Shown piece after piece: positions 26,626 through 34,997 of a stretch of 64,000 nt of DNA. This DNA is from Streptomyces sp. NBC_00582 (GTDB taxonomy: Bacteria > Actinomycetota > Actinomycetes > Streptomycetales > Streptomycetaceae): NCBI RefSeq assembly GCF_036345155.1, contig NZ_CP107772.1, positions 8,742,001 through 8,806,000 of the forward strand, read 5' to 3'. Position 1 is the stretch's first letter, and each line of letters begins with the position of its first letter. A program made the position numbers and the translations under genes. The notes under the pieces were generated by a model. It was not told where the DNA came from. It worked only from the letters and a program-made list of their open reading frames with translations, and did no database searches.

Positions 26626-28125
26626 ATGGCTCAGTGGACCTCCGCAGTGGGGGCCGCCCAGCTCGCACGGCTGCTCACGTCCCAGCAGGACCGCCCGGCG
26701 GGCCCGGGCACCCGCCGCCCGCCCGCCTACCGGGCGCTCGCCGACGGTATCCGGCTGCTCGTCCTGGAGGGCAGGGTCCCGGTGGCCGCGCGGCTGCCCG
26801 CCGAACGTGAACTGGCCCTCGCCTGCTCCGTGAGCCGTACGACGGTCGCCGCCGCCTACGAGGCACTGCGCGCGGAGGGCTTCCTGGAGTCCCGGCGCGG
26901 GGCCGGCAGCTGGACGGCCGTCCCGGCCGGCAACCCGCTGCCCGCGCGCGGACTGGAACCGCTGCCGCCCGAGGCCCTCGGCTCGATGATCGACCTGGGC
27001 TGCGCCGCCCTCCCGGCACCCGAGCCCTGGCTCACCCGTGCCGTCCGGGGAGCCCTGGAGGAACTGCCCCCGTACGCCCACACGCACGGCGACTACCCGG
27101 CGGGCCTGCCCGCCCTGCGCTCGATGATCGCCGACCGCTACACCGCGCGCGGGATCCCGACGATGCCCGAGCAGATCATGGTGACGACCGGTGCCATGGG
27201 AGCCATCGACGCCATCTGTCATCTCTTCGGGGGGCGCGGTGAGCGCATCGCCGTCGAGTCGCCCTCCTATGCCAACATCCTCCAGCTCATGCGGGAGGCG
27301 GGCGCCCGGCTGGTGCCCGTCGCCATGGCGGAGGGGCTCGCCGGGTGGGACATGGACCGCTGGCGCCAGGTGCTGCGCGAGGCCGCGCCGCGGATCGCGT
27401 ACGTCGTCGCCGACTTCCACAACCCGACCGGTGCCCTGGCCGACGAGGACCAGCGGCGGCGGCTGGTGGAGGCGGCCCGGTCCGCCGGGACCGTGCTGGT
27501 CGCCGACGAGACGATGACCGAGCTGTGGCTGGACGACGACGTCGAGATGCCCCGGCCGGTGTGCGGGTTCGACCCCGCCGGATCGACGGTCATCACGGTC
27601 GGTTCGGCGAGCAAGGCCTTCTGGGCGGGCATGCGCATCGGCTGGGTGCGGGCGGCGCCGGACGTCATCCGCAGCCTGGTCGCGGCCCGGGCCTACGCCG
27701 ACCTGGGCACCCCCGTGCTGGAGCAGCTCGCGGTGAACTGGCTGTTCAGCACCGGCGGCTGGGAGCAGGCCGTCGACCTGCGGCGCGACCAGGCCCGGGA
27801 GAACCGGCAGGCGCTGGTGGCGGCGCTCCGGCGGGAGCTGCCCGACTGGGAGTTCGCCGTACCGAAGGGCGGGCTGACGCTCTGGGTCAGGGCCGGCGGT
27901 CTGTCCGGCTCGCGCCTCGCCGAGGCGGGCGAGCGGGTCGGCGTCCGTGTCCCCTCAGGGCCGCGCTTCGGGGTCGACGGCGCGTTCGAGGGGTACGTCC
28001 GCCTCCCCTTCACGGTGGGCGGCGCGGTCGCGGACGAGGCGGCGGCCCGCTTGGCGGCGGCGGCGAAGATCGTGCGGAGCGGGGGGACGGCGGGAACGGA
28101 GAGCCCTCGCACCTTCGTCGCCTAG
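26626..28125 (+). CDS. MocR-type GntR regulator with aminotransferase domain
   Basis: 499 residues. N-terminal winged helix of the GntR type (AYRALADGIRLLVLEGRVPVAARLPAERELALACSVSRTTVAAAYEALRAEGFLESRRGAGS), then a fold-type I aminotransferase domain: NPTGA, VADETMTELWL, and the pyridoxal-phosphate lysine in VGSASKAFWAGMRIGWVR. Such proteins use PLP as an effector to control transcription rather than as a catalyst. The divergent YczE-like gene, 63 bases away, is the likely target (YczR/YczE pairing). Two CCATGGC copies 32 bases apart lie in and at the edge of the shared region. Confidence 0.92.
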   Translation: MAQWTSAVGAAQLARLLTSQQDRPAGPGTRRPPAYRALADGIRLLVLEGRVPVAARLPAERELALACSVSRTTVAAAYEALRAEGFLESRRGAGSWTAVPAGNPLPARGLEPLPPEALGSMIDLGCAALPAPEPWLTRAVRGALEELPPYAHTHGDYPAGLPALRSMIADRYTARGIPTMPEQIMVTTGAMGAIDAICHLFGGRGERIAVESPSYANILQLMREAGARLVPVAMAEGLAGWDMDRWRQVLREAAPRIAYVVADFHNPTGALADEDQRRRLVEAARSAGTVLVADETMTELWLDDDVEMPRPVCGFDPAGSTVITVGSASKAFWAGMRIGWVRAAPDVIRSLVAARAYADLGTPVLEQLAVNWLFSTGGWEQAVDLRRDQARENRQALVAALRRELPDWEFAVPKGGLTLWVRAGGLSGSRLAEAGERVGVRVPSGPRFGVDGAFEGYVRLPFTVGGAVADEAAARLAAAAKIVRSGGTAGTESPRTFVA

Positions 28126-28140
28126 CAAAACCACCTGTGG

Positions 28141-28175
28141 CTGCGGGCAGCCGGCGTCAGACTCTCCGCCCGCAG
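28141..28175. terminator. Weak hairpin between convergent mocR and FtsK-like genes
   Basis: CTGCGGGC (28141-28148) pairs with GCCCGCAG (28168-28175) over a 19-base loop in the 108-base convergent gap. Plausible shared terminator. Confidence 0.4.
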
Positions 28176-28233
28176 CGGCACCCCGCCGGCGCGGGCGAGC
28201 GAACCCCCTGCCCGCACCGACGGGGCCGACTCC

Positions 28234-29796
28234 TCACGCTTCGGCCACGACAGCCGCCTCCACCGGCACCGGCCCCTCGTCCGCAGGCGTACTCCGAGGT
28301 GGCAGCAGCTCCAGCACCGCCTGCCGCTGCACCTCGCTCGTGGCGTCGTCGTACGGATCCGGGGTGGCCGGAACCTGGAGCCGATGCACCGGCCCCGCCC
28401 CCAGCCGCGCATACCCCCGCCCCGGCGGGACCTGCTCGACGGGAGTGGTGTGCGGGGGAGCCCCGAGGACGGCTGCCAGGCGCCCGGCCGAGGCGGGGCC
28501 GAGCACGACACGCGCGCGCGTGTGCTGCCGTACGGCGTCGTCCAGCAGGTCCAGGCTGTCGAACTGTTCGGCCACGACCACCGTCACCGAGGCCGCGCGG
28601 CCGTGCCGCAGGGGAACCTGGAGCAGGGACTGCGGATCCTTGCGCCCGTCGGCCTCGGCGAGCGGGGCGAAGGCGGTGGGCCGGTCGAGGACGATCCACA
28701 GCGGGCGCCTGGTGTCGTCCGGCGGCGTCCGGCCCGCCTGACGTGCCTGGTTGGCGGCGATCAGCCGGCGCTCGGTCTCCTGGGCCGCCCATTCCAGGGC
28801 GTTCAGCGCCCCGGCCAGCCCGACCTCGACGCCCAGGACGCCGTCCCGGCCGGTCAGGCAGGCGTACTCGCCGGTGCCGCCGCCCTCGACGATCAGGACG
28901 TCGCCGTACTGGAGCGCCTGGAGCACGATGGAGCGCAGCAGGGTGGAGGTGCCGCTGCCGGGCTGGCCGACGACCAGCAGATGCGGCTCGGTGGAGCGGG
29001 CGCCGTGACGCCAGACGACCGGCGGGACGTCACGCTGTTCCTCGCCGTAGGTGAGGGGGAGGGTGCGCTGGACGCGCATGGGGTCGGTGAAGCCGAGGAC
29101 CGTCTCGCCCGGCGCGGTGACGAAGCGCTGGGCGGCGATGTCGGTGGGGAGCGGGGCGAGGACGCCGACCGTGAGTTCGTTGCCCTCCTCGTCCCAGGTG
29201 AAGAGGTACTCGCGGCCGCGGCCCGACTTCGCGGTGAGCAGCAGCTCGACCCGCGCGCGGGCTTCGGTCTCGCCGTCCGGGAAGTAGGCGGGGTAGCGGA
29301 TCACGAGCTGGGTGATGCGGCCCGAGGTGTCGAACTCGTACGCCGGGAAGGCCTCCTCCCACTCGCCGCCGTGGGCGTAGAGGGGAGAAGGGTCCTCGGC
29401 CGTCGAGAAGTACGGGACCAGGGCCTCGTACAGCGACTGGAGCCGTTGGGCCTGCGACTCGTCGGGGCCGTCGGGAGCCGGTGGGGTGCGGTCCCGGCCC
29501 TGCCAGGCCGCCGCCGCCATCAGGGTGATGACGGCGAGCAGCGGGCCGTACGGCATGAGCGCCACGACCAGGATCAGCGAGGCCACCAGGAACAGCAGCG
29601 GACCGCGCTTGTCCTTGGGGGTCTCGGCCCATCTGCGCCGCCCGGCCGAGGCCAGCCGGCGCAGACCGCGCGTGATCGTGATCAGTGGATGGAGGACATC
29701 GGTGGCGCTGTCGGCTGCCGTCCGGGCCAGCTCCCGGCTCCGGGCGATCTGCGCGCTGCCTGTGCTCAGGATGCGGGGGAGGGGGCGCCGGGCCAC
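28234..29796 (-). CDS. FtsK/SpoIIIE-like membrane protein with degenerate Walker A
   Basis: 520 residues from a GTG at 29796 preceded by AGGAG. Two hydrophobic helices (about 66-98: LLFLVASLILVVALMPYGPLLAVITLMAAAAW) precede a domain (115-260) and an ATPase-like domain. The P-loop position reads VVGQPGSGTSTLLRS (277-284 GQPGSGTS): the usual Lys of GxxxxGK[S/T] is replaced by Thr. Later blocks (PLWIVLDRPTAFAPLAEADG, VTVVVAEQFDSLDLLDD, RVVLGPAS) follow the order of FtsK/TraB/EccC ATPases, but the Walker B acidic pair is not clear. It may be a nucleotide-binding or structural relative rather than an active motor. A small membrane protein is encoded just upstream. Confidence 0.75.
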   Translation of the reverse strand: MARRPLPRILSTGSAQIARSRELARTAADSATDVLHPLITITRGLRRLASAGRRRWAETPKDKRGPLLFLVASLILVVALMPYGPLLAVITLMAAAAWQGRDRTPPAPDGPDESQAQRLQSLYEALVPYFSTAEDPSPLYAHGGEWEEAFPAYEFDTSGRITQLVIRYPAYFPDGETEARARVELLLTAKSGRGREYLFTWDEEGNELTVGVLAPLPTDIAAQRFVTAPGETVLGFTDPMRVQRTLPLTYGEEQRDVPPVVWRHGARSTEPHLLVVGQPGSGTSTLLRSIVLQALQYGDVLIVEGGGTGEYACLTGRDGVLGVEVGLAGALNALEWAAQETERRLIAANQARQAGRTPPDDTRRPLWIVLDRPTAFAPLAEADGRKDPQSLLQVPLRHGRAASVTVVVAEQFDSLDLLDDAVRQHTRARVVLGPASAGRLAAVLGAPPHTTPVEQVPPGRGYARLGAGPVHRLQVPATPDPYDDATSEVQRQAVLELLPPRSTPADEGPVPVEAAVVAEA

Positions 29797-29848
29797 TGCT
29801 GTCTCCTGATCATGCGTACGGAAGGGATGTTCGGCGGGTCGGGCGGCG

Positions 29849-30043
29849 TCAGAACTTGATGCCGCCCAGCAGGCCGGCCAGGCTCTCGCCGCCCGCCTTG
29901 ATGCTCGGGGCGATGGCCGTGCTCGCCAGGTAGAAGCCGAACAGGGCCGAGACGCAGGCGTGCGACGCCTTCAGTCCGTCCTTCCGGAAGAACAGGAAGA
30001 CGATGATGCCGAGCAGGACGACGCCTGAGATGGACAGGATCAT
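29849..30043 (-). CDS. Small membrane protein, partner of the FtsK-like protein
   Basis: 64 residues, ATG at 30043 after AGGAGA. The start MILSISGVVLLGIIVFLFFRK is one membrane helix; a second hydrophobic stretch, HACVSALFGFYLASTAIAPSI, follows, then a Gly-rich end. The layout resembles small hydrophobic pore-like or holin-like subunits. It is 52 bases upstream of the FtsK-like gene on the same strand, so the two are probably cotranscribed. Function unknown. Confidence 0.75.
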   Translation of the reverse strand: MILSISGVVLLGIIVFLFFRKDGLKASHACVSALFGFYLASTAIAPSIKAGGESLAGLLGGIKF

Positions 30044-30293
30044 TTGAGATCTCCTGGTTCGTGGGGACAGTCACCATGAGTACTTCCAGGATCACAGGAT
30101 GTATCCATACGATAAAAGGTGCAACTGAGTGATTTTCCGTAGATTTCCCCTGAGTGGCGGTATGTCTGATGAGCTGCGTGAGCAGGAGAATTGCGGCGAA
30201 CGGGTCGCTCCGTGATCTTTGCCTCGGAGAGGACCACCCATGTGCGCGACGAGCCAGTACCCTGGCGATTCACCTGAACGGTGGAGTCGAGCT
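30044..30293. other. Divergent upstream region, unusually AT-rich
   Basis: The 250 bases between the small membrane gene and the ankyrin gene hold an AT-rich block at about 30085-30150, marked against its surroundings. On the minus strand TTGCAC and TACATC about 15 bases apart resemble a promoter. No gene is seen. Confidence 0.4.
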
Positions 30294-30710
30294 GTGAGCG
30301 AGAGGCGGTCCAGGCCGATGAGTGAAGCCCCCGACCCCGAGGTCGTGGAGCTGGCGACCAAGATCTTCGATCTGGCCCGGCAGGGGCGGACCGAGGAGCT
30401 CGTGGCGTACGTCGACGCGGGAGTTCCGGCGAACCTCACCAATGACCGCGGGGACTGTCTCGTGATGCTCGCCGCCTACCACGGTCACGCCGACGCGGTG
30501 CGGGCCCTGCTCACCCGTGGCGCCGAGGCCGACCGGATCAACGACCGGGGGCAGACCCCGCTCGCCGGGGCCGCCTTCAAGGGCGAGACGGGTGTGATCA
30601 AGGTCCTTCTGGAGGCGGGCGCCGACCCGTCCGCGGGCACCCCCTCGGCCGTCGACACGGCCCGGATGTTCGCCCGGGCCGAGCTGCTGGAACTGTTCGG
30701 CGCACGGTGA
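30294..30710 (+). CDS. Ankyrin-repeat protein
   Basis: 138 residues from the GTG at 30294 (GGAG ribosome site at 30282); an ATG at 30318 is an alternative. It consists of about three to four ankyrin repeats: QGRTEELVAYVDAGVPANLTNDRGDCLVMLAAYHGHADAVRALLTRGAEADRINDRGQTPLAGAAFKGETGVIKVLLEAGADPSAG. No other domain. Ankyrin repeats bind partner proteins; the partner is unknown. Cytoplasmic. Confidence 0.9.
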   Translation: MSERRSRPMSEAPDPEVVELATKIFDLARQGRTEELVAYVDAGVPANLTNDRGDCLVMLAAYHGHADAVRALLTRGAEADRINDRGQTPLAGAAFKGETGVIKVLLEAGADPSAGTPSAVDTARMFARAELLELFGAR

Positions 30711-30717
30711 ACCGCAC

Positions 30718-30930
30718 CGACTCCGATCAGGTAATGGGAAGTTCCTGACCAGGTAAATCAACGACCACGGGGGAGGCGGTACAAGGCCGCCGGAAATATC
30801 GGTCGCGGCAGGCAGAAGCGCCGGGTCATCATGACGACGTGATTCACGGACGCGAGGGCTGGGCAGGTGTTGCCGCACCGCGCGGGCCGTGATGCGGTCC
30901 GCATGGGCCACCGACGAGAGGCAGAGGAAG
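30718..30930. other. Upstream region of the small ORF, with short repeats
   Basis: Contains CAGGTAAT and CAGGTAAA as direct repeats and TCAGG...CCTGA as an inverted repeat at about 30727-30755, then an AT-richer island (GGAAATATCGG). These could be operator or promoter elements for the small ORF that follows. No longer gene is seen. Confidence 0.3.
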
Positions 30931-30990
30931 ATGGTCTACAGCAAGCAGGAAACGGCGGGCGCCCCGACGTGTTGTCACGCGGCCAGGTAG
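30931..30990 (+). CDS. 19-residue small peptide with CC motif
   Basis: ATG at 30931 after the strong ribosome site AGAGGAAG encodes MVYSKQETAGAPTCCHAAR, then TAG. The paired cysteines, the ribosome site and its place ahead of the HEAT-repeat gene suggest a leader peptide or a genuine microprotein. I have an impression of similar short Streptomyces peptides but cannot confirm it. It lies 45 bases before the next gene start. Confidence 0.5.
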   Translation: MVYSKQETAGAPTCCHAAR

Positions 30991-31035
30991 TGCACGTCCC
31001 CGGTTGCGTCGACGCTTGATGTGAGGCTGTTTCCC

Positions 31036-32457
31036 ATGTTCGATCCGGTCATAGCGCCCAGCGGTACCCTGCTCGGCCTCCTCCAGAGGGGCCGAGGCGA
31101 CGGTACGCTGCACGCGCTCACCGCCCCGCGCGCCGAAGCGCTCGCGGCACTGAACCACTGTGTGCTGCGCGATCCCCGCCACGACTGGCAGGTCGAGAAC
31201 CGCTCCCTCTACTACGCCCGTCTCTACCTCGACCTCGGTGGCGAGCTGGACGAGATCGAGGCGCACCTCTTCGACGTCGAGGACGCCTTCGACACCGAGG
31301 AGTCACGCACGGGCCTCGCCCTGGCCGTCCTCGGCCACCTCGCCTCCTACGGCAGGCGGGACGCCCTCGAACTGCTGCGCAGGTACGCCACCACGGGCGC
31401 CAACTGGGCCTGGGCCCTGGACGAACTCGCCCTGCGCGACGACGACGCCGCACTGCGCGCCCTCGCCGCACCGGTGCTCGCCCGGTTCGCCACGGATCCC
31501 GAGGGCGAGGCCGAACTGGCGACCGCCGTCCGGGACGCCTTCGAGCCACGGCCCTGGCGGCTGTGGGCCGAGGATCCCCGCGAATACGTCTCCACGCGCG
31601 TGCGTGCCGCCCAGGAAGCCGGCTGTTTCGACCGCTGGCAACGCCAGATGAGTCCCAGCGGCCCGCGCCCGGGATGGAGCGTCCGCGCCGTGTTCGAATG
31701 GGCGCAACAGGGACTGGAGCGCGGCGCCGCCCTCCATGTCCCCGCCGCCCGCTGCCTCACCGCCGTGGCCGGCCCCGAGGACCGGCCGGAGATCGTGCAG
31801 GCGGCCAAGGACGGCACCGACGGCGCCCGGTGCACCGCCCTGCGCTATCTCGCCGACTGCAACGACCCCGACGCCCTGCTCCTGATCGAGCAGGCCGTGG
31901 CCACCGGGTCCGCAGCCGTCGTGGAAGCCGGCGTCGACGCCTTCGAACGCATGCGCAGCATCGCCGCCGTCGAGCGGGCCCGCGGCTGGGCCCACCGGCC
32001 CGACGCCCTCGGCGCCGCCGCGGGCCGCATGCTCGCCTGCCGTGGTGGTACCAGGGACAGCGAACTCGTCCTCGGCGCCCTGCGTGAGGCCGTGCGCGGC
32101 GAAGGCTGCGACGCGCCGACCCTGTGGACCCTCGTCGACGGCGCCGGCCGCCTCGGCATCGTCTGCGCGGCCCCGGTGCTCCGCCACATCTACCGCGAGA
32201 CGGCCTCCTCCCATCTCCGCGGGCGCTGCGCCCGCGCCCTCGCCGCCACCGACCCCTCCTTCGCCACCGGCTTCGCCGTCGAATGCCTGTGGGACTGCGA
32301 GGAGGCCACCCGGGAGATCGCCGCCCGGCACGCCGAGACCGGTGACGCGCGGGTCGTGGAACGCCTTCGGCGGCTCGCCGCCGACCCCGCCGAGGAGGCC
32401 GAGGTCCAGACGGCCGTACGCAGCCGCATCGGCCCCGACGCGACCTCGGCGATGTAG
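31036..32457 (+). CDS. HEAT-repeat protein
   Basis: 473 residues from the ATG at 31036 (MFDPVIAPSG); a GTG at 31021 would add five. The whole chain is alpha-helical, with repeating pairs such as GLALAVLGHLASYGRRDALELLRRYA, ARCTALRYLADCNDPDALLLIEQAV and GRCARALAATDPSFATGFAVECLWDCEEATREIAARHAETGDARVVERLRRLAAD typical of HEAT-like scaffolds. No catalytic motif, signal or membrane helix. Such proteins form binding platforms. Role unknown. Confidence 0.85.
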   Translation: MFDPVIAPSGTLLGLLQRGRGDGTLHALTAPRAEALAALNHCVLRDPRHDWQVENRSLYYARLYLDLGGELDEIEAHLFDVEDAFDTEESRTGLALAVLGHLASYGRRDALELLRRYATTGANWAWALDELALRDDDAALRALAAPVLARFATDPEGEAELATAVRDAFEPRPWRLWAEDPREYVSTRVRAAQEAGCFDRWQRQMSPSGPRPGWSVRAVFEWAQQGLERGAALHVPAARCLTAVAGPEDRPEIVQAAKDGTDGARCTALRYLADCNDPDALLLIEQAVATGSAAVVEAGVDAFERMRSIAAVERARGWAHRPDALGAAAGRMLACRGGTRDSELVLGALREAVRGEGCDAPTLWTLVDGAGRLGIVCAAPVLRHIYRETASSHLRGRCARALAATDPSFATGFAVECLWDCEEATREIAARHAETGDARVVERLRRLAADPAEEAEVQTAVRSRIGPDATSAM

Positions 32458-32685
32458 ACACACGACCGGGCCCGGCGCCGCCGGAGCGGCCGACGCGCGC
32501 CCGCTCGGTGAACACCGGATGACCCACGGGTCAGGCGGGCATGGACACCGTCTGACCTGCGCGGTCACCGGGGGCGCGGGCCGTCCGCGGTGCGCCGGCG
32601 CACGCAGCGCAACGCTCATGGGACGTTTGTCGTCAGGAAAGATCCACGTTGACGCGGCCACGTCCAAGGCGGCGACAACACGGGT

Positions 32686-33813
32686 ATGCGTGTCGTCATC
32701 GTGACCGAATCCTTTCCCCCCGACGTGAACGGCGTGGCCCACTGCGCGCTCCAGACCGCCCGGCACCTCGTAGATCGCGGTCACTCCCCGCTCGTCGTCG
32801 CACCGGCCACCGCGGCCGGTACCGGGCCCGACGCCTCCGCGCCGTGCCCCGTCGTCCGTGTCCCCTCCCTTCCGCTCCCGGGCTACCCGCAGGTCCGCGT
32901 CGCCCTCCCCAGCCGACGCGTCGCCGCGGCGATGGCCGAGCACCGCGCCGACGTGGTGCACCTGGCCAGCCCGTTCGTCCTCGGTGTGCGGGGCATGGCG
33001 GCCGCCGCCAGACTCGGCATCCCCGCCGTCGCCGTCTACCAGACCGACCTGGCCGGATACGCCCGCACCTACATGGGCGTCGGCGAGGCCACCGCCTGGC
33101 GGCGCATCCGCTCCGTGCACGCCGCCGCCGACCTCACCCTGGCTCCCTCCAGCGCCGCCCTGCACGACCTGGAGACGCACGGCATACCCCGGGTCAAGCT
33201 GTGGCAGCGCGGAGTGGACACCGTCCGCTTCCGCCCCGAGCACCGCGACGCGAACCTGCGCCGCGAACTCGCGCCCCACGGTGAACTGATCGTCGGCTAC
33301 GTCGGCCGCCTCGCCCCCGAGAAGCAGGTCGAACTGCTGTCCGGGGTGTGCGGACTGGAGGGCGTGAAGGTCGTGGTCGTGGGCGACGGACCCAGCCGAG
33401 CCCACCTCGACGAGGCCCTGCCCGGCGCGGTCCTCCTCGGCCGCCGCACCGGCGACGACCTCGCCAGGATCTTCGCCTCGCTGGACGTCTTCGTGCACAC
33501 GGGCCCCTTCGAGACGTTCTGCCAGACCGTGCAGGAGGCCATGGCCAGCGGGGTGCCGGTCGTCGCGCCGGCCGCCGGAGGCCCGCTGGACCTGGTCGCC
33601 CACGGACGCACCGGCCTGCTCTTCCCGCCGCGCGACACGGCCGCCGTACGGGACGCGGTGGCGACCCTGGCGGCCGGCCCGGCCCTGCGCACGGCGTACG
33701 GCGAGGCGGGGCGGGCCATGGTCGAGGGGCGGACCTGGGCCGCCGTCGGCGACCAGCTCATCGGCCACTACGGGGACGTACTGGCCGCGCGCCGACTGGT
33801 GGTGGCGGCGTGA
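32686..33813 (+). CDS. GT4 glycosyltransferase, probable alpha-mannosyltransferase
   Basis: 375 residues. GT-B fold: the N-terminal MRVVIVTESFPPDVNGVAHCALQTARHL carries the glycine-rich acceptor loop, and the C-terminal half has VGYVGRLAPEKQVELL and the E-x7-E motif in HTGPFETFCQTVQEAMASGVPVVAP. The closest family style is that of MgtA/PimB mannosyltransferases acting on glycolipids of actinobacterial envelopes. Membrane-associated from the cytoplasmic face. Its stop overlaps the second glycosyltransferase (GTGA), so both may build one glycan. Confidence 0.88.
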   Translation: MRVVIVTESFPPDVNGVAHCALQTARHLVDRGHSPLVVAPATAAGTGPDASAPCPVVRVPSLPLPGYPQVRVALPSRRVAAAMAEHRADVVHLASPFVLGVRGMAAAARLGIPAVAVYQTDLAGYARTYMGVGEATAWRRIRSVHAAADLTLAPSSAALHDLETHGIPRVKLWQRGVDTVRFRPEHRDANLRRELAPHGELIVGYVGRLAPEKQVELLSGVCGLEGVKVVVVGDGPSRAHLDEALPGAVLLGRRTGDDLARIFASLDVFVHTGPFETFCQTVQEAMASGVPVVAPAAGGPLDLVAHGRTGLLFPPRDTAAVRDAVATLAAGPALRTAYGEAGRAMVEGRTWAAVGDQLIGHYGDVLAARRLVVAA

Positions 33814-34973
33814 GCGGCGGGCCGCTGCGGATCGTCCGCCTGGCGAACTTCGTGGCGCCCGCCTCGGGCGGACTGCGCACCGCGCTGCGCGAACTCGGCA
33901 AGGGCTACCGCGCGGCGGGCCACGAACCCGTCCTGATCGTCCCGGGCGAGCGGGCGGGCGACCGTGACACCGAGCAGGGCCGGGTGATCACCCTGCCCGG
34001 ACCGCTGCTGCCCGGCACCGGCGGCTACCGCGTCCTCACCGACAAGCGCCGCCTCGCCCGCCTCCTGGAGGACCTCGCGCCCGACCGCCTGGAGGTCTCC
34101 GACCGTACGACGCTGCGCTGGACCGGCAAGTGGGCCCGCCGGGCCCGCGTCCCCGCCGTGATGGTCTCCCACGAGACCGCCGACGGGGTGCTGCGCACCT
34201 GGGGGCTGTCCGAGGCCACCGCCCGGCGCACCGCCGACGCCCTCAACATCCGTACGGCGCACACCTACGCGCGCGTGGTGTGCACGACCGAGTTCGCCGA
34301 ACGGGAGTTCGTCCGCATCGGGGCGCGCAACGTCGTGCGCGCCCCGCTCGGCGTCGACCTCGTCGAACGGCATCCCTCGCTGTACGACGCGGCCGTGCGG
34401 GCCCGGTACGCGCGCGAGGACGAGATCCTGCTCGTCACGTGCACCCGGCTGTCCGTGGAGAAGCGGCCCGGTACCGCGCTGGACGCCCTGGAGGCGCTGG
34501 TGGGGCGGGGCGTGCGAGCCGTGCTGGTGATCGCCGGCGACGGGCCGCTGCGGCCGCGCCTGGAGCAGCGCGCCCGGGAGCGCGGGCTGCCGGTGACCTT
34601 CCTGGGGCATGTCGCCGACCGGGGCGCCCTGGGCGCGTTGCAGGCCTGCGCCGACGTGTGCCTGGCACCGGGGCCCGCCGAGACGTTCGGGCTGGCCGCG
34701 CTGGAGGCGATGGCCTGCGGGACGCCGGTGGTCGTCAGCGCGTCCTCCGCGCTGCCCGAGGTGATCGGTGAGGCGGGCGCGGTCGCGGCCGACCGCGGCA
34801 CGGCCTTCGCCGACGCGGTGGAGTGCCTGCTCGAGCGCTGCTCGGCCGAGCGCCGGGAGGTCGCACGCGCGCGTGCGGAGTGTTTCGGGTGGGGCGCGTC
34901 GGTGGAGGCGTTCCTGGCGGCACACGACGCGACGGTACGGGTGCGTTCCGTCGTGACCGGAGGCGTCGGATGA
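33810..34973 (+). CDS. Second GT4 glycosyltransferase
   Basis: 387 residues from the GTG at 33810 overlapping the upstream stop. RIVRLANFVAPASGGLRTALRELGKGYRAAGHEP is the N-terminal GT-B loop; the donor-binding half has VTCTRLSVEKRPGTALDALEAL, VIAGDGPLRPRLEQRA and E-x7-E in PGPAETFGLAALEAMACGTPVVVS. Acceptor and donor are unknown; neighbours suggest mannosyl glycolipid synthesis. Its last 22 bases take part in a perfect 23-bp tandem duplication that covers its stop codon. Confidence 0.88.
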   Translation: MSGGPLRIVRLANFVAPASGGLRTALRELGKGYRAAGHEPVLIVPGERAGDRDTEQGRVITLPGPLLPGTGGYRVLTDKRRLARLLEDLAPDRLEVSDRTTLRWTGKWARRARVPAVMVSHETADGVLRTWGLSEATARRTADALNIRTAHTYARVVCTTEFAEREFVRIGARNVVRAPLGVDLVERHPSLYDAAVRARYAREDEILLVTCTRLSVEKRPGTALDALEALVGRGVRAVLVIAGDGPLRPRLEQRARERGLPVTFLGHVADRGALGALQACADVCLAPGPAETFGLAALEAMACGTPVVVSASSALPEVIGEAGAVAADRGTAFADAVECLLERCSAERREVARARAECFGWGASVEAFLAAHDATVRVRSVVTGGVG

Positions 34974-34997
34974 GCGTGACCGGAGGCGTCGGATGAG
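34952..34997 (+). repeat. 23-bp perfect tandem duplication at a gene junction
   Basis: Bases 34952-34974 are repeated exactly at 34975-34997. Each copy includes GGCGTCGGATGAG, so the stop of the glycosyltransferase and the start of the next gene are both duplicated. Between them a new eight-codon frame, MSVTGGVG, links the two genes by ATGA overlaps. Confidence 0.95.
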
